Both the position numbers and the translations under genes were made by a program. This document shows, in pieces, positions 7,830 to 16,261 of a stretch of DNA of 64,000 bases. The notes below the pieces were generated by a model, which was given only the letters and a program-made list of their open reading frames with translations, ran no database searches and was not told where the DNA came from. Source of the stretch: CAYHHI01 sp964356335. GTDB lineage: Bacteria > Arandabacterota > Arandabacteria > Arandabacterales > Arandabacteraceae. Numbering within the stretch: position 1 is the stretch's first letter; the number at the start of each line of letters is the position of its first letter. The stretch is taken from NCBI GenBank assembly GCA_964356335.1, contig CAYHHI010000005.1:1-64000 (forward strand). Direction: 5' to 3'.

Positions 7830-8498
7830 ATGGCAACGGTAGGCTGTGAATCCGGGCAGGAACTCAGACAGCGCGCCAAGCGAATCGTGGCGCTTCTTAA
7901 GAAACGCTACCCCCAGGCAACCACGGCGCTACGCTATTCGACGCCCCATGAGCTTCTGGTTGCCACGGTTCTCGCCGCTCAATGTACTGACAAGAAAGTG
8001 AACGAAATCACAGTGGATCTTTTTCAGAAGTACCGGAGTCCTCAGGATTTCGCCAAGGCGCGGCGCGCGACCCTCGAGAAGGAGATCAAGCCGGCGGGCT
8101 TCTTCAGGAACAAGGCCAAGAGCATCATCGCGCTCTCGAAAGACGTCGTGGATAAGCACGGCGGGACGGTTCCGGATGAACTCGAGGAGCTGGTCAAACT
8201 CAGAGGAGTCGGACGGAAAACCGCCAACGTCATCCTCGCCGCCGTTTTCGGCAAGCCGGCCATAGTTGTGGACACCCACATGATAAGACTTGCCAACAGG
8301 CTTGGCTTTACGGACAAGAAGGATCCGGTCAAAATTGAATTTGAACTGATGGATGTCGTCCCCAGGAAGGACTGGGGGCATTTCTCTTTCATGATCACCC
8401 TGCACGGGCGGGAAGTCTGCAAGGCTCAGCGGCCCTTATGTCACACCTGTTTGATAGAGAAGCTCTGTCCGTCGAGCACACTCAGGCAAAGGGAGTAG
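7830..8498 (+). CDS. nth: Endonuclease III (DNA glycosylase/AP lyase)
   Basis: Removes oxidised pyrimidines and nicks the abasic site. 222 aa. The helix-hairpin-helix LRGVGRKTANVIL carries the catalytic Lys130, and VVDTHMIRLANRLG holds the catalytic Asp148. The [4Fe-4S] loop is complete at the C-terminus: C-x6-C-x2-C-x5-C (CKAQRPLCHTCLIEKLC). Start ATG at 7830 has AGAGGTAGG upstream. It follows endonuclease V by 100 bases, a small base-excision-repair pair. Confidence 0.96.
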   Translation: MATVGCESGQELRQRAKRIVALLKKRYPQATTALRYSTPHELLVATVLAAQCTDKKVNEITVDLFQKYRSPQDFAKARRATLEKEIKPAGFFRNKAKSIIALSKDVVDKHGGTVPDELEELVKLRGVGRKTANVILAAVFGKPAIVVDTHMIRLANRLGFTDKKDPVKIEFELMDVVPRKDWGHFSFMITLHGREVCKAQRPLCHTCLIEKLCPSSTLRQRE

Positions 8499-8553
8499 GT
8501 CTGGACAGAGCGGCATCCTTGATCGGCCTGACACGCCCTCCCAATATCATCCT

Positions 8554-8916
8554 CTAACGAGGAGGGATGAGAGGAGGGTAAATCCTCCTTACGGGTCTCG
8601 CTTGATTTCTCTTTCTTGATACGACGAAGACGACCAGACCAGAAGCCGCAAGCAGTACTAGAATGGCGTAGTCGAGTCCCGCAGATGATTCGTCTGGCGT
8701 GGCGACAGCATCCATCTGTCTTCTTTCGGCCTCGGCTTTTCGCTGCTCATTAAGTCTCCGCTGATGGTCCACCTGCTGCATCATCCCTGTGTCCTGCGAC
8801 GTCGAAGATGGATCCTGCTGGATGGAAGCCACAAAGAATCTCGCGTATGAAGAGTCAAGAATAGGAGCCAGTACAAGACAAGTTACAGCAATACAGACTA
8901 CGGCCTTGCCGAGCAT
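8554..8916 (-). CDS. Small membrane protein of unknown function
   Basis: 120 aa, not recognised. An N-terminal hydrophobic signal/anchor (residues 3-20) is followed by a Gln/Arg/Glu-rich stretch (about 40-70) that could be helical, a second transmembrane segment (about 83-100) and a basic, proline-containing tail (ARPVRRIYPPLIPPR). It ends convergently with nth, 55 bases apart. The signal-then-TM architecture and uninterrupted frame make it a plausible gene, but no homology can be claimed. Confidence 0.55.
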   Translation of the reverse strand: MLGKAVVCIAVTCLVLAPILDSSYARFFVASIQQDPSSTSQDTGMMQQVDHQRRLNEQRKAEAERRQMDAVATPDESSAGLDYAILVLLAASGLVVFVVSRKRNQARPVRRIYPPLIPPR

Positions 8917-9015
8917 TTACACTTCTCCCCGCTGATGGTATCCATCTTAGCAGGAATAAGGATGCTTTTCAAGGATTTTCGCAGGCGCAGGCTCCCGTCC
9001 GCCGCCAGACGACCT

Positions 9016-9882
9016 CTATGTTGTCTTTCTCCCTAGCAGCAGATCGATCTCTCTCTCGAGCATCTTCTCCATGCCCGGTCCATAGCCGATGTGCTTAAAA
9101 ATCATCTTGCCGGATGGATCGACTATGTAAGTTGTCGGGGTTGCCAGTACGTTGTATTCCTTGCGCGACAACTCGGTGCTATCCAGAAGAACTGGAGCGG
9201 TGAAAGCAGCATCGGCAATCACCTTCTCCATCAGTTCCTTTCTGCCTGTAACGTCAACAACCACAACCCGAGCGCCCTTCGTCGCGTAATTGGTGTTCAT
9301 GGCATCGAGGTGCGGCAACGCCGCACAGCAAGGCCCTCAGGTGGGACTCATGAAGTTCAAGACAACAATATCGCCCTTGGTAGGTTCGAAGCTGAAAGAG
9401 GCTCCCTGGAGCGTCGGCATTGAGAAGGCTACTGCTGGCTTGGCCGCAGCCATTCTTTCCTGCCACAGTGCCGCCTCAAACTCCTCTTTCTTCTTCGGTG
9501 AGTAACGCCGTGCAGTCATCATCGAATCCAGGGTGGCCCTCGCGTACTCATACTCGCCTGTCACAAGGATGTTTCTGTAGGCAATGAAGGCCTTATCACT
9601 CTCGCCTGTTTTGAGATAGGCATTGGCGAGATGCCTGAGCACGTCCTCATAGGGTTCGCCAAAGAGCTTCGCGGAATTCTCGAAATCAGCGATGGCCTCT
9701 TTGTACATTCCCTTCTTGTAATAGGCGAAGCCCCTGCTGTCGAAACACGCTGCGCTGTCTTCGCGTGTCTGGGCGAGCTCTATCGATTTCTGGCAGAGAG
9801 ATAAGGCAAGATCAAGATCGCGTCCTCGCTGGGCCAGATCGTAGCCGATATAGTTGTAAAGCCAGCCGGCATCGATCGGCAC
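9016..9882 (-). CDS. TPR-thioredoxin (TlpA-like) protein with in-frame UGA, predicted selenocysteine
   Basis: 288 aa when the UGA at 9339-9337 is read as selenocysteine (residue 182). Residues about 1-130 form TPR-like helices. Residues 155-288 are a TlpA/thioredoxin fold: GDIVVLNF, then SPT-U-G-P-C, PHLDAM, VVVVDVTG and the cis-proline motif ATPTTYIVDPSG. The UGA sits exactly at the first Cys of the WCGPC active site, the frame is unbroken on both sides, and a SECIS-like hairpin starts ten bases downstream. Without readthrough the protein would lose its catalytic motif. The chosen start is GTG at 9882, but the same frame continues upstream past a TAA into a signal-anchored TPR segment (9892-10281), so the two may be one interrupted gene. 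A split pseudogene is the alternative. Confidence 0.8.
9306..9339 (-). promoter_or_regulatory. Predicted bacterial SECIS element following the UGA codon
   Basis: Reading the reverse strand from the UGA (9339-9337): a 5' arm GUGCGGC (9326-9320), loop GUU (9319-9317) and perfectly matching 3' arm GCCGCAC (9316-9310). The UGA-to-loop spacing is 17 nt and the loop begins with G, within the published description of bacterial SECIS elements. UGAG (9339-9336) can also pair with CUCG (9309-9306), giving a lower helix containing the UGA and a 9-nt 5' bulge. Confidence 0.7.
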
Positions 9883-9891
9883 CCTGAGGAG

Positions 9892-10281
9892 TTAGTTCCC
9901 GATCGGGGCGGCTTCTTCAGGCCTGGTCTCGATCCTCAGGTCATAGAGGCGGTAATACATCATCGCCTTGCCCTCAGGATCCATCTCCTTGTCGATGGTC
10001 TGTCGGGCGAAGCCTACGAATCTCGTCGTGTCCTTGAGGGCATCGAGCATCTCTTTGGCGATGAGGGAGTATGCTCTTGACTTAAGCTCGCTCTTCGGAA
10101 AGTCCGAAATGAAGCCCTGGAGCTTGTCGATCTTGGCCTCGGAATCAGTCAGGTTCGTGATCGCTTTGAGTTCGACCTGCTCGTCGGCAGGCTCGGGTGG
10201 CTTCATCCGATCCTTGAGGGCATAGCCCACAAGGATGCCGGTGATCACCACGACTACGAGAATCCAGAGACCTGACTTCAT
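9892..10281 (-). CDS. Signal-anchored TPR-type segment, probably the N-terminal part of the selenoprotein
   Basis: 129 aa. An N-terminal signal anchor (residues 4-21) is followed by helical, TPR-like sequence (SKLQG-type helices, about 45-120). It starts at ATG 10281 behind a near-perfect AGGAGGT site. The frame ends in TAA (9894-9892), yet the next codons (LLRV, then PIDAGWLYNYIGYDL) continue in the same frame into the thioredoxin-domain protein at 9882. Joined, they make a 421-residue exported TPR-TlpA protein; separated, the thioredoxin part has no export signal. The TAA may be a nonsense mutation, a consensus error or a true gene boundary. Confidence 0.6.
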   Translation of the reverse strand: MKSGLWILVVVVITGILVGYALKDRMKPPEPADEQVELKAITNLTDSEAKIDKLQGFISDFPKSELKSRAYSLIAKEMLDALKDTTRFVGFARQTIDKEMDPEGKAMMYYRLYDLRIETRPEEAAPIGN

Positions 10282-10341
10282 CGCTTACCTCCTGCGTCTG
10301 GTGTTTCCGATAATCCCTTCCGCTCTCCCTCGAACTGCCGA

Positions 10342-11538
10342 CTACACCTGCTTTATCACGTTGTACTTCTTGCCGATCTTGGTGAAGGCTGCGATTGCCT
10401 TGTCGAGATGCTCCTTCTTATGAGCAGCCGAGACCTGCACTCTTATCCTTGCCTGGCCCTTGGGAACAACCGGGTAGCTGAACCCAATCACGTATATCCC
10501 TTCAGCGAGGAGATCCCTCGCCATATCGTGGGCAAGCTTCGCGTCTCCTAGCATGATCGGGATGATAGGGTGGATGCCTGGCTTTATGTCAAACCCCCTG
10601 GCTGTCATCTGGTCTCTGAAGTACTTGGTGTTTTTCTCGAGGGTGTCCCTGAGCTGGGTGGTCTCACTGAGCATCCTGAAAGCCGTGATCGCCGTGTAAA
10701 CGATCGACGGTGCCAGGGTATTCGAGAAGAGGTAGGGCCGCGATCTCTGGCGGAGCATGTCGACGAGAGCCTGCCTGCCGCTGGTGAAGCCGCCCGATGC
10801 GCCGCCCAGGGCCTTGCCCATCGTGCTTGTGATTACATCAACTCTCTCCTGCACGCCGCATTGCTCGGCGGTTCCGCGGCCGGTCTTCCCGATGAAGCCG
10901 GTCGAATGAGAATCGTCAACCATGACGAGAGCTTCGTACTTGTCGGCGAGGTCGCAGATCTGGTCCAGCTTCGCAAGATCACCGTCCATCGAGAAGACGC
11001 CGTCGGTGGCGATCATCCTGATCTTCGCGTTCTGGGCCTCCCTGAGTCTTTCCTCGAGGTCGGCCATATCGGCGTGCTTGTAAACCTTCCGCTCGGCCTT
11101 GCAGAGCCTGATGCCATCGATCACGCTGGCGTGATTCAAGGCATCACTGATGATGGCGCACTCGGCGTCCAGCAGGGTCTCGAAGAGCCCGCCGTTAGCG
11201 TCAAAGCATGAAGAATAGAGGATCGTGTCATCGGTCTTGAGGAAAGTGCTTATCTCTTTCTCAAGTGTCTTGTGGATGTCCTGGGTTCCGCAGATGAAGC
11301 GCACGGAAGACATGCCGTAGCCGTATTTCTCCAGGCCTTCCTTGGCAGCGGCGACCAGCCTGGGATGATTGGAAAGCCCAAGGTAGTTGTTGGCGCAGAA
11401 GTTTATTACTTCGCCCTCCTTGACCTTGATGTCCGATCCTTGCGGCGTGAGAATCACTCGCTCGTCCTTGTAAAGCCCCGCCTGCTTGATCTCCTGGAGT
11501 GCAGCGGTGAAACCCTCCCTGACCTTCTGTGGAAACAT
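10342..11538 (-). CDS. kbl: Glycine C-acetyltransferase (2-amino-3-ketobutyrate CoA ligase)
   Basis: PLP enzyme of the alpha-oxoamine synthase family that converts 2-amino-3-oxobutanoate plus CoA to glycine and acetyl-CoA, the second step of threonine breakdown. 398 aa, the normal length. Features: NFCANNYLGLS near residue 50, DDSHSTGFIGKTGRGT (PLP-ring Asp and His region), and the PLP lysine in TSTMGKALGGASGG. A threonine dehydrogenase gene is not adjacent. The start ATG follows GGGGGTT. Other members of the family (e.g. KAS-type BioF) are closely related, so the exact substrate is inferred from overall similarity to Kbl. Confidence 0.9.
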   Translation of the reverse strand: MFPQKVREGFTAALQEIKQAGLYKDERVILTPQGSDIKVKEGEVINFCANNYLGLSNHPRLVAAAKEGLEKYGYGMSSVRFICGTQDIHKTLEKEISTFLKTDDTILYSSCFDANGGLFETLLDAECAIISDALNHASVIDGIRLCKAERKVYKHADMADLEERLREAQNAKIRMIATDGVFSMDGDLAKLDQICDLADKYEALVMVDDSHSTGFIGKTGRGTAEQCGVQERVDVITSTMGKALGGASGGFTSGRQALVDMLRQRSRPYLFSNTLAPSIVYTAITAFRMLSETTQLRDTLEKNTKYFRDQMTARGFDIKPGIHPIIPIMLGDAKLAHDMARDLLAEGIYVIGFSYPVVPKGQARIRVQVSAAHKKEHLDKAIAAFTKIGKKYNVIKQV

Positions 11539-11597
11539 GCATCCAACCCCCTCTTTGTATGGGAAGCACGGGAACCATGGCCTGAGCTTGAGACACG

Positions 11598-11625
11598 ATT
11601 ATATGGGAATAATCTCATGCGGCAA
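11598..11625 (-). promoter_or_regulatory. Candidate promoter of kbl
   Basis: Reverse strand TTGCCG (11625-11620) and a consensus TATAAT (11603-11598), spacing 16, about 60 bases upstream of the kbl ATG. Confidence 0.5.
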
Positions 11626-11654
11626 GCTTTTTCGAGAAAGGCGCTGTCCCATTC

Positions 11655-13874
11655 TCAGAGGATGCGCTTGGCTCTCCGGAGTCTCAAGGAGTTAGTGACA
11701 ACATTGACCGAGCTCAGGGCCATGGCAGTCTCGGCGATTATAGGGTGGAGAAGTCCTAAGGCGGCAACGGGGATGGCAATCACGTTATAGAAGAATGCCC
11801 AGAAGAGATTCTGCCTTATCTTGGAGAATATGGCCCTGGAGAGCTTGATCGACCGGACGACACCGTGGAGGCTTCCACCGGCAAGAGTTATGTCCGAGGA
11901 TTCCATCGCAATGTCAGTGCCGGTGCCGATCGCGATTCCGACATCGGCCTCGGCGAGCGCAGGGGCATCATTGATGCCGTCTCCGACCATCACGACCCTG
12001 CCGTATCTCTGCCTTATCTCTCTCACCTTCAGCGCCTTCTCGGTGGGGAGCACATTGGCGAACACCTCGTCAATACCGCATTGGTTAGCTATCGCCTTTG
12101 CAGTTACTTCGTTGTCACCGGTTATCATAACAACCTTGAGGCCCATGCTCTTCAAGGCCTGGATGGCGCCTATCGAATCGGGCTTCACCGTGTCCGCAAC
12201 GCCGACCAGGCCCACAAGCCTCCCATCCTCCGCAACCGCTACCACCGTGCGTCCGCGTGACTGGATCTCCTGGGCTATCTTCCTGTAACCGGCAAGAGCA
12301 ATTCCGTTTGTCTGGATGAAGTCCAGCTTGCCAAGGATCACCCTCTTGCCGGATATGCTTGCTCTAAGCCCCAGACCAGGTTCCGCCTGAAAGTCCCGCG
12401 GCTTCTCCAATTCGTGCGCCGTCGCCACGGCTTTGGTCAGGGTGGCAGCCTCCACTATGGCTTTGGCTATGGGATGTTCGGACGCATATTCAATTGATGC
12501 CGCCAGCTTGAGAAGATAGGTTTCATCGAAGCCTTCGGCGGGAAGGATTTCGACCACAGATGGCCGGCCGATCGTCAGAGTTCCGGTCTTATCGAGAGCA
12601 ACTACTTTAGCGTCCTTCACGGTCTGCACAGCCTCGGCGTTTCGCAAGAGAATCCCGAGTTCGGCGCCGACTCCGCCGCCGACCATTATGGCAGTCGGTG
12701 TGGCAAGCCCTAGCGCGCACGGGCAAGAAATCACAAGCACTGCCACCGCAGCAAAGATGGCCAGGGTGAGTCTAGTCACACCGGCGTGAACCCAGGGCAG
12801 ATTTGCCATGGCGGGAACAAAGAGCCATACGAGACAAACTGCAAGCGATATCAGAAGAATCATCGGGACAAAATAGGCAGTGATTCTGTCAGCGAGCTTC
12901 TGGATCGGAACCTTTCCCTCCTGGAATGCCTGTACGGCTCTGGCCACCTGCGCGAGGAAGGTCGCTTCGCCGACCTTGGTGGCCTTCACGTTTATGGTGC
13001 CTGTCTGATTGACCGTCGCGCCGATAACCTCATCACCTTCACGCTTGTCAACCGGCATTGATTCCCCGGTCGCTATCGACTCATCGATGCTCGTGTGTCC
13101 CGAGACAACGATGCCGTCGGTAGCTATCTTCTCGCCGGGCCGCACGATGAAGACTTCACCGGGCCTGAGTTCGCTTATCGGGATTTCCTTCTCGCCATCC
13201 GGAGTGAGTACGTTCGCGGTCTTGGCTGCTAGCCTGAGGAGCCTTTGCACTGCATCCGAAGCCCTGCCTCTCGCTCTCGCCTCAAGGTAGCGCCCCGTGA
13301 GATGTATGGCCATTATCATAGCTGCGACGGCTGCATAAGAATCAATTGTCATTCCCGCCAGCTTCATGACGCCGGTGGCGAGCGATGACAAGGTTCCCAG
13401 CGCAATGAGGACGTCCATGTTCGGGAAGCCATGCACTACGCTGAGCCATGCGCTTCGATAGACACCGAAGCCGGCGTAGAAAAGCACGGGCAGCGACAGA
13501 ACGACCACAAGCCCATCGAGCACCATGGTATGGTGGTGGCCCACCATCTCAACGAGCATCAATGCAATGACAGGAATGGCAAGTGCCCACGCCCGGATTA
13601 TTCTTCTTCTTGCAGCGCGGACCTCATCATGGCGGGGAGCCCTGTGGGCTGCACGCAGGCCTGGCACGCCGGCATCGTAGCCTGCGTTCCTTATGGCTTT
13701 GATTATGTCCCGGACCGATCCCCTGGCCGGATCGAATACGAAGGTGCCTTTGGATGTGGCGAGATTGGCCGATGCCGATATTACCCCAGGCAGTCGGCCC
13801 ACCGCTCTCTCGACATTGGCGACGCAGGCCGCGCACTTAAGCCCCTTGAGATCAAGGGTTATCTTGGTATCCAT
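11655..13874 (-). CDS. copA: Copper-type P1B ATPase
   Basis: 739 aa heavy-metal pump. One N-terminal HMA domain carries GLKCAAC (Cys14, Cys17). The membrane domain has the CPC metal site (ISCPCALGLATP), followed by the phosphorylation motif DKTGTLT, an N-domain HP motif (ASEHPIAKA) and MVGDGINDAPAL. CPC and CxxC together indicate Cu(I)/Ag(I). It starts 34 bases after the stop of the DUF1573 gene and is probably the last gene of the operon TlpA-like lipoprotein, beta-barrel, DUF1573, copA. The cus-type efflux operon lies 5 kb away. Export versus cytochrome-oxidase metallation cannot be told from sequence. Confidence 0.94.
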   Translation of the reverse strand: MDTKITLDLKGLKCAACVANVERAVGRLPGVISASANLATSKGTFVFDPARGSVRDIIKAIRNAGYDAGVPGLRAAHRAPRHDEVRAARRRIIRAWALAIPVIALMLVEMVGHHHTMVLDGLVVVLSLPVLFYAGFGVYRSAWLSVVHGFPNMDVLIALGTLSSLATGVMKLAGMTIDSYAAVAAMIMAIHLTGRYLEARARGRASDAVQRLLRLAAKTANVLTPDGEKEIPISELRPGEVFIVRPGEKIATDGIVVSGHTSIDESIATGESMPVDKREGDEVIGATVNQTGTINVKATKVGEATFLAQVARAVQAFQEGKVPIQKLADRITAYFVPMILLISLAVCLVWLFVPAMANLPWVHAGVTRLTLAIFAAVAVLVISCPCALGLATPTAIMVGGGVGAELGILLRNAEAVQTVKDAKVVALDKTGTLTIGRPSVVEILPAEGFDETYLLKLAASIEYASEHPIAKAIVEAATLTKAVATAHELEKPRDFQAEPGLGLRASISGKRVILGKLDFIQTNGIALAGYRKIAQEIQSRGRTVVAVAEDGRLVGLVGVADTVKPDSIGAIQALKSMGLKVVMITGDNEVTAKAIANQCGIDEVFANVLPTEKALKVREIRQRYGRVVMVGDGINDAPALAEADVGIAIGTGTDIAMESSDITLAGGSLHGVVRSIKLSRAIFSKIRQNLFWAFFYNVIAIPVAALGLLHPIIAETAMALSSVNVVTNSLRLRRAKRIL

Positions 13875-13907
13875 CGACGCTCACCTCACTTCAGCACGTG
13901 ACAAGAT

Positions 13908-14720
13908 TCACTCCATCTCCACTATGGAGATCTTCTTAAGAGGGAAGACGGCGTCGTTTGACTCAATCTCGATCCACCGCGCGTCAGGCCAGCCGGGAAG
14001 AATCTCCAACTGAAGTACGGCTTCATGCCCTTCGCTTATGACCATCTCGGTCCAGTCACTCACGCACCCGAAGCAGCGAACTTCTTTGATGATGAGGTCC
14101 TCTCGGCCATGGTTGCTGATCTTTAAGATGGCTTGCTCGAAGGCCTCTTCGCCTGACCCTGCCTGGCTTGGGCCTGCCTGATCGCTGGAGGCCTTGGCCC
14201 TCTCAGCCGGCAGCGGGTTTGGAATCACCCCAATGTCAGGCCCCTGACCTTGCACGACCTTACCTCTTATTGTGACAGAGATTCGAGATTGGATCGGATC
14301 ATTCGAATCAACATACAACGTTTTTGATGTGGCCTCCTTGATCTCGTATCCTAAAAAGGATAGGGAGATTGAAGTTGATGCTCTGGGTGGGACGAGTGCG
14401 CTTTCAGGCTTCGCCGTGAGACAATCACAGGATGGAGTCAGCGAAAAGCGAAGCGTATCAGCCCCGTCGTTGGTGACTTCAATCCGCGTCGCGGCCTTTT
14501 CTCCTCTTTCGATCGTGCCGAAATCCCAGAGATCCTTCTCGAGCCTCATGGAGGGTCCCGTGCGGAGAGGTGTCTTAGGCGGAGTGCAGGAGATTGAAAA
14601 CACGAGCATCGACAAGAGGAGCGCACCCAGTAGGACGAGCGCGAGTGCAGGAAGTGCCGGTTCGGGTTGCGAGGGAGTTGCCATGGACGCCGGCGCCGGA
14701 GGCAGTTGGAGGCCTACCAT
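13908..14720 (-). CDS. DUF1573 domain membrane-anchored protein
   Basis: 270 aa. A hydrophobic segment (about residues 24-44, ending FSISC) acts as signal or lipoprotein signal. Residues about 57-130 are a DUF1573 Ig-like domain (DLWDFGTIERGEKA, SCDCLTA), a fold common in exported proteins of Bacteroidetes-like phyla. A second beta domain follows (about 180-268) containing CFGC. The ATG lies within the last codons of the beta-barrel gene (7-base overlap, ATGGTAG), so translation is coupled; a later ATG at 14684 is possible. Four cysteines in two pairs suggest redox or metal contacts, consistent with the copper neighbourhood. Confidence 0.82.
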   Translation of the reverse strand: MVGLQLPPAPASMATPSQPEPALPALALVLLGALLLSMLVFSISCTPPKTPLRTGPSMRLEKDLWDFGTIERGEKAATRIEVTNDGADTLRFSLTPSCDCLTAKPESALVPPRASTSISLSFLGYEIKEATSKTLYVDSNDPIQSRISVTIRGKVVQGQGPDIGVIPNPLPAERAKASSDQAGPSQAGSGEEAFEQAILKISNHGREDLIIKEVRCFGCVSDWTEMVISEGHEAVLQLEILPGWPDARWIEIESNDAVFPLKKISIVEME

Positions 14721-16159
14721 ATTCCTGCCCTGACATAGAGGGAGAGCATTGAGACGTTGTGATCATGATCGCTCTGACTTCTGTTATTGAACCTGCTCCA
14801 AACGTATCTTTCTTCCACGTTCAACGTGGCATCCTTCGCGAACTCGAATGACAGGGTTCCAAGCAACGTGGTCCTCTTGTTGTCAGCTGCCAAATCCATC
14901 GTACCCTCCTCGATCCCATCCGCAGAATAGATCGTGGCCAGACCGACGTTCAACGTGGGCGTTGGCTTGAAATAGGCTCTCAGGCTCAGGGTCGGATACC
15001 CGCCTTTGTGGTGTGGGACATCGGGCATTGGCTGGATGGTCTTCAGGTACTTGGCAAAAAGCGTGACAAGAATTCTCCTGTGACTCAGCTCCATTCTCAT
15101 TCGCATTCCCTGACGGCCAGGATAGTACCTGCTTGAGCCGTCCCTACTGAAGGACACAGTGCTATAGGAAAGCGCGCGGAAATATGAATCCCAATTAGGC
15201 GAGATATAGATGTATGAAGCCTCGATTTTGACTGGCGTGTATGGATTGAGATTCAGCGAGACGATCCCGCCCTTGCCTTGCCTTGTGCCCTGCCTGTCAG
15301 CGTCTCCTGACGATTTGGCCAGCGTCCACTCACCATCGAGAGACAGCGACCTGAAGAGCGGAGCCTTCCAGGTCACTCCGTAAACCGTGTTCCTGAAAGG
15401 CGTGCCGGCGGGGTGATCGCCTCCAAGAGAGTTCTCATCTTCCTCGGATCTCACGGCCGTGACCCCGAGGTCGAGGAAGGAAGAGGTGCGGCGAAGATAT
15501 CTTGTGAGGCTCGCCTTCCCACCGAAGGTGATTATCTGGTAGTCATCTCCTGCGGTGCGCGGTCTTGCGAAGAAACCGTCGAAACCGAAGGTCTCTCCGG
15601 GAGCGAGGGTGATTCTCAAGCCTTCAAACGTTAGGCTCGGCCCGAGTTCCTCTAGAGTTCCCCCAAGTATTGTGCCTGCAACACCGGGTGTGCCGGGACA
15701 TTGACATCCGCCGCCTTCAGGATCATCCTTTGTGTCCCACCGCATCAATGTAAGCGGTGTGTAAGAAGTGCTGTAGTAGCCGAGGCGCGACCTTAAGGTT
15801 GTGGTCTCATAGGCGATGAAGGCGCTGCCGAATTCCGACGAAAGATACTCAGGTCCGGCCTCAAGTACTGTTTTGTCTTCGTTGGAAACCCTTATCATGC
15901 CGCCGACCCTGACGTCGTCCCTCAGCGGATACGTGGCTTCGAGGACAAAGCGGTGTTTGAGTGAGAATCCCTTGTTCAGAATCTCGCCATATGTTCCGCG
16001 CAGAACACCGGGATCAGGAGAATCAACGTAACGCAGACGGAGTCTCACGTCGCCGGTGATTTCGAGGTCCTCATCGAGCGCGTAAGAGACCCCAAGAAAG
16101 GCCACCAGCAACAGAATACTGAGGGCCGTCACCGCACCCCTTCGCCTGATGCCCTGCAT
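14714..16159 (-). CDS. Predicted outer-membrane beta-barrel protein of unknown family
   Basis: 481 aa from the ATG at 16159, chosen because AGGAG lies seven bases upstream and it begins a classic signal peptide (MQGIRRRGAV... ending GVSYA); upstream ATGs at 16213 and 16177 are possible. The mature protein is alternating polar/aromatic beta strands throughout (for example LRLRYVD, HRFVLEATY, LNLNPYTPVKIEASYIYIS) and ends in ...YVRAGIW with a terminal aromatic residue typical of barrel insertion signals. A CQC site lies around residues 165-167. It sits between a TlpA-like lipoprotein and DUF1573/copA, so a role in metal or redox transport is possible but unproven. Confidence 0.75.
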   Translation of the reverse strand: MQGIRRRGAVTALSILLLVAFLGVSYALDEDLEITGDVRLRLRYVDSPDPGVLRGTYGEILNKGFSLKHRFVLEATYPLRDDVRVGGMIRVSNEDKTVLEAGPEYLSSEFGSAFIAYETTTLRSRLGYYSTSYTPLTLMRWDTKDDPEGGGCQCPGTPGVAGTILGGTLEELGPSLTFEGLRITLAPGETFGFDGFFARPRTAGDDYQIITFGGKASLTRYLRRTSSFLDLGVTAVRSEEDENSLGGDHPAGTPFRNTVYGVTWKAPLFRSLSLDGEWTLAKSSGDADRQGTRQGKGGIVSLNLNPYTPVKIEASYIYISPNWDSYFRALSYSTVSFSRDGSSRYYPGRQGMRMRMELSHRRILVTLFAKYLKTIQPMPDVPHHKGGYPTLSLRAYFKPTPTLNVGLATIYSADGIEEGTMDLAADNKRTTLLGTLSFEFAKDATLNVEERYVWSRFNNRSQSDHDHNVSMLSLYVRAGIW

Positions 16160-16261
16160 GGAGAGACTCCTATCCATTGAGCTGCCTGGTACGCTCGTTT
16201 TCTTGTCTTCCATTTTCCCTTTCTCTACGCCCCTTCGCGTGCCTCTTGTCTTATCCTCGCG

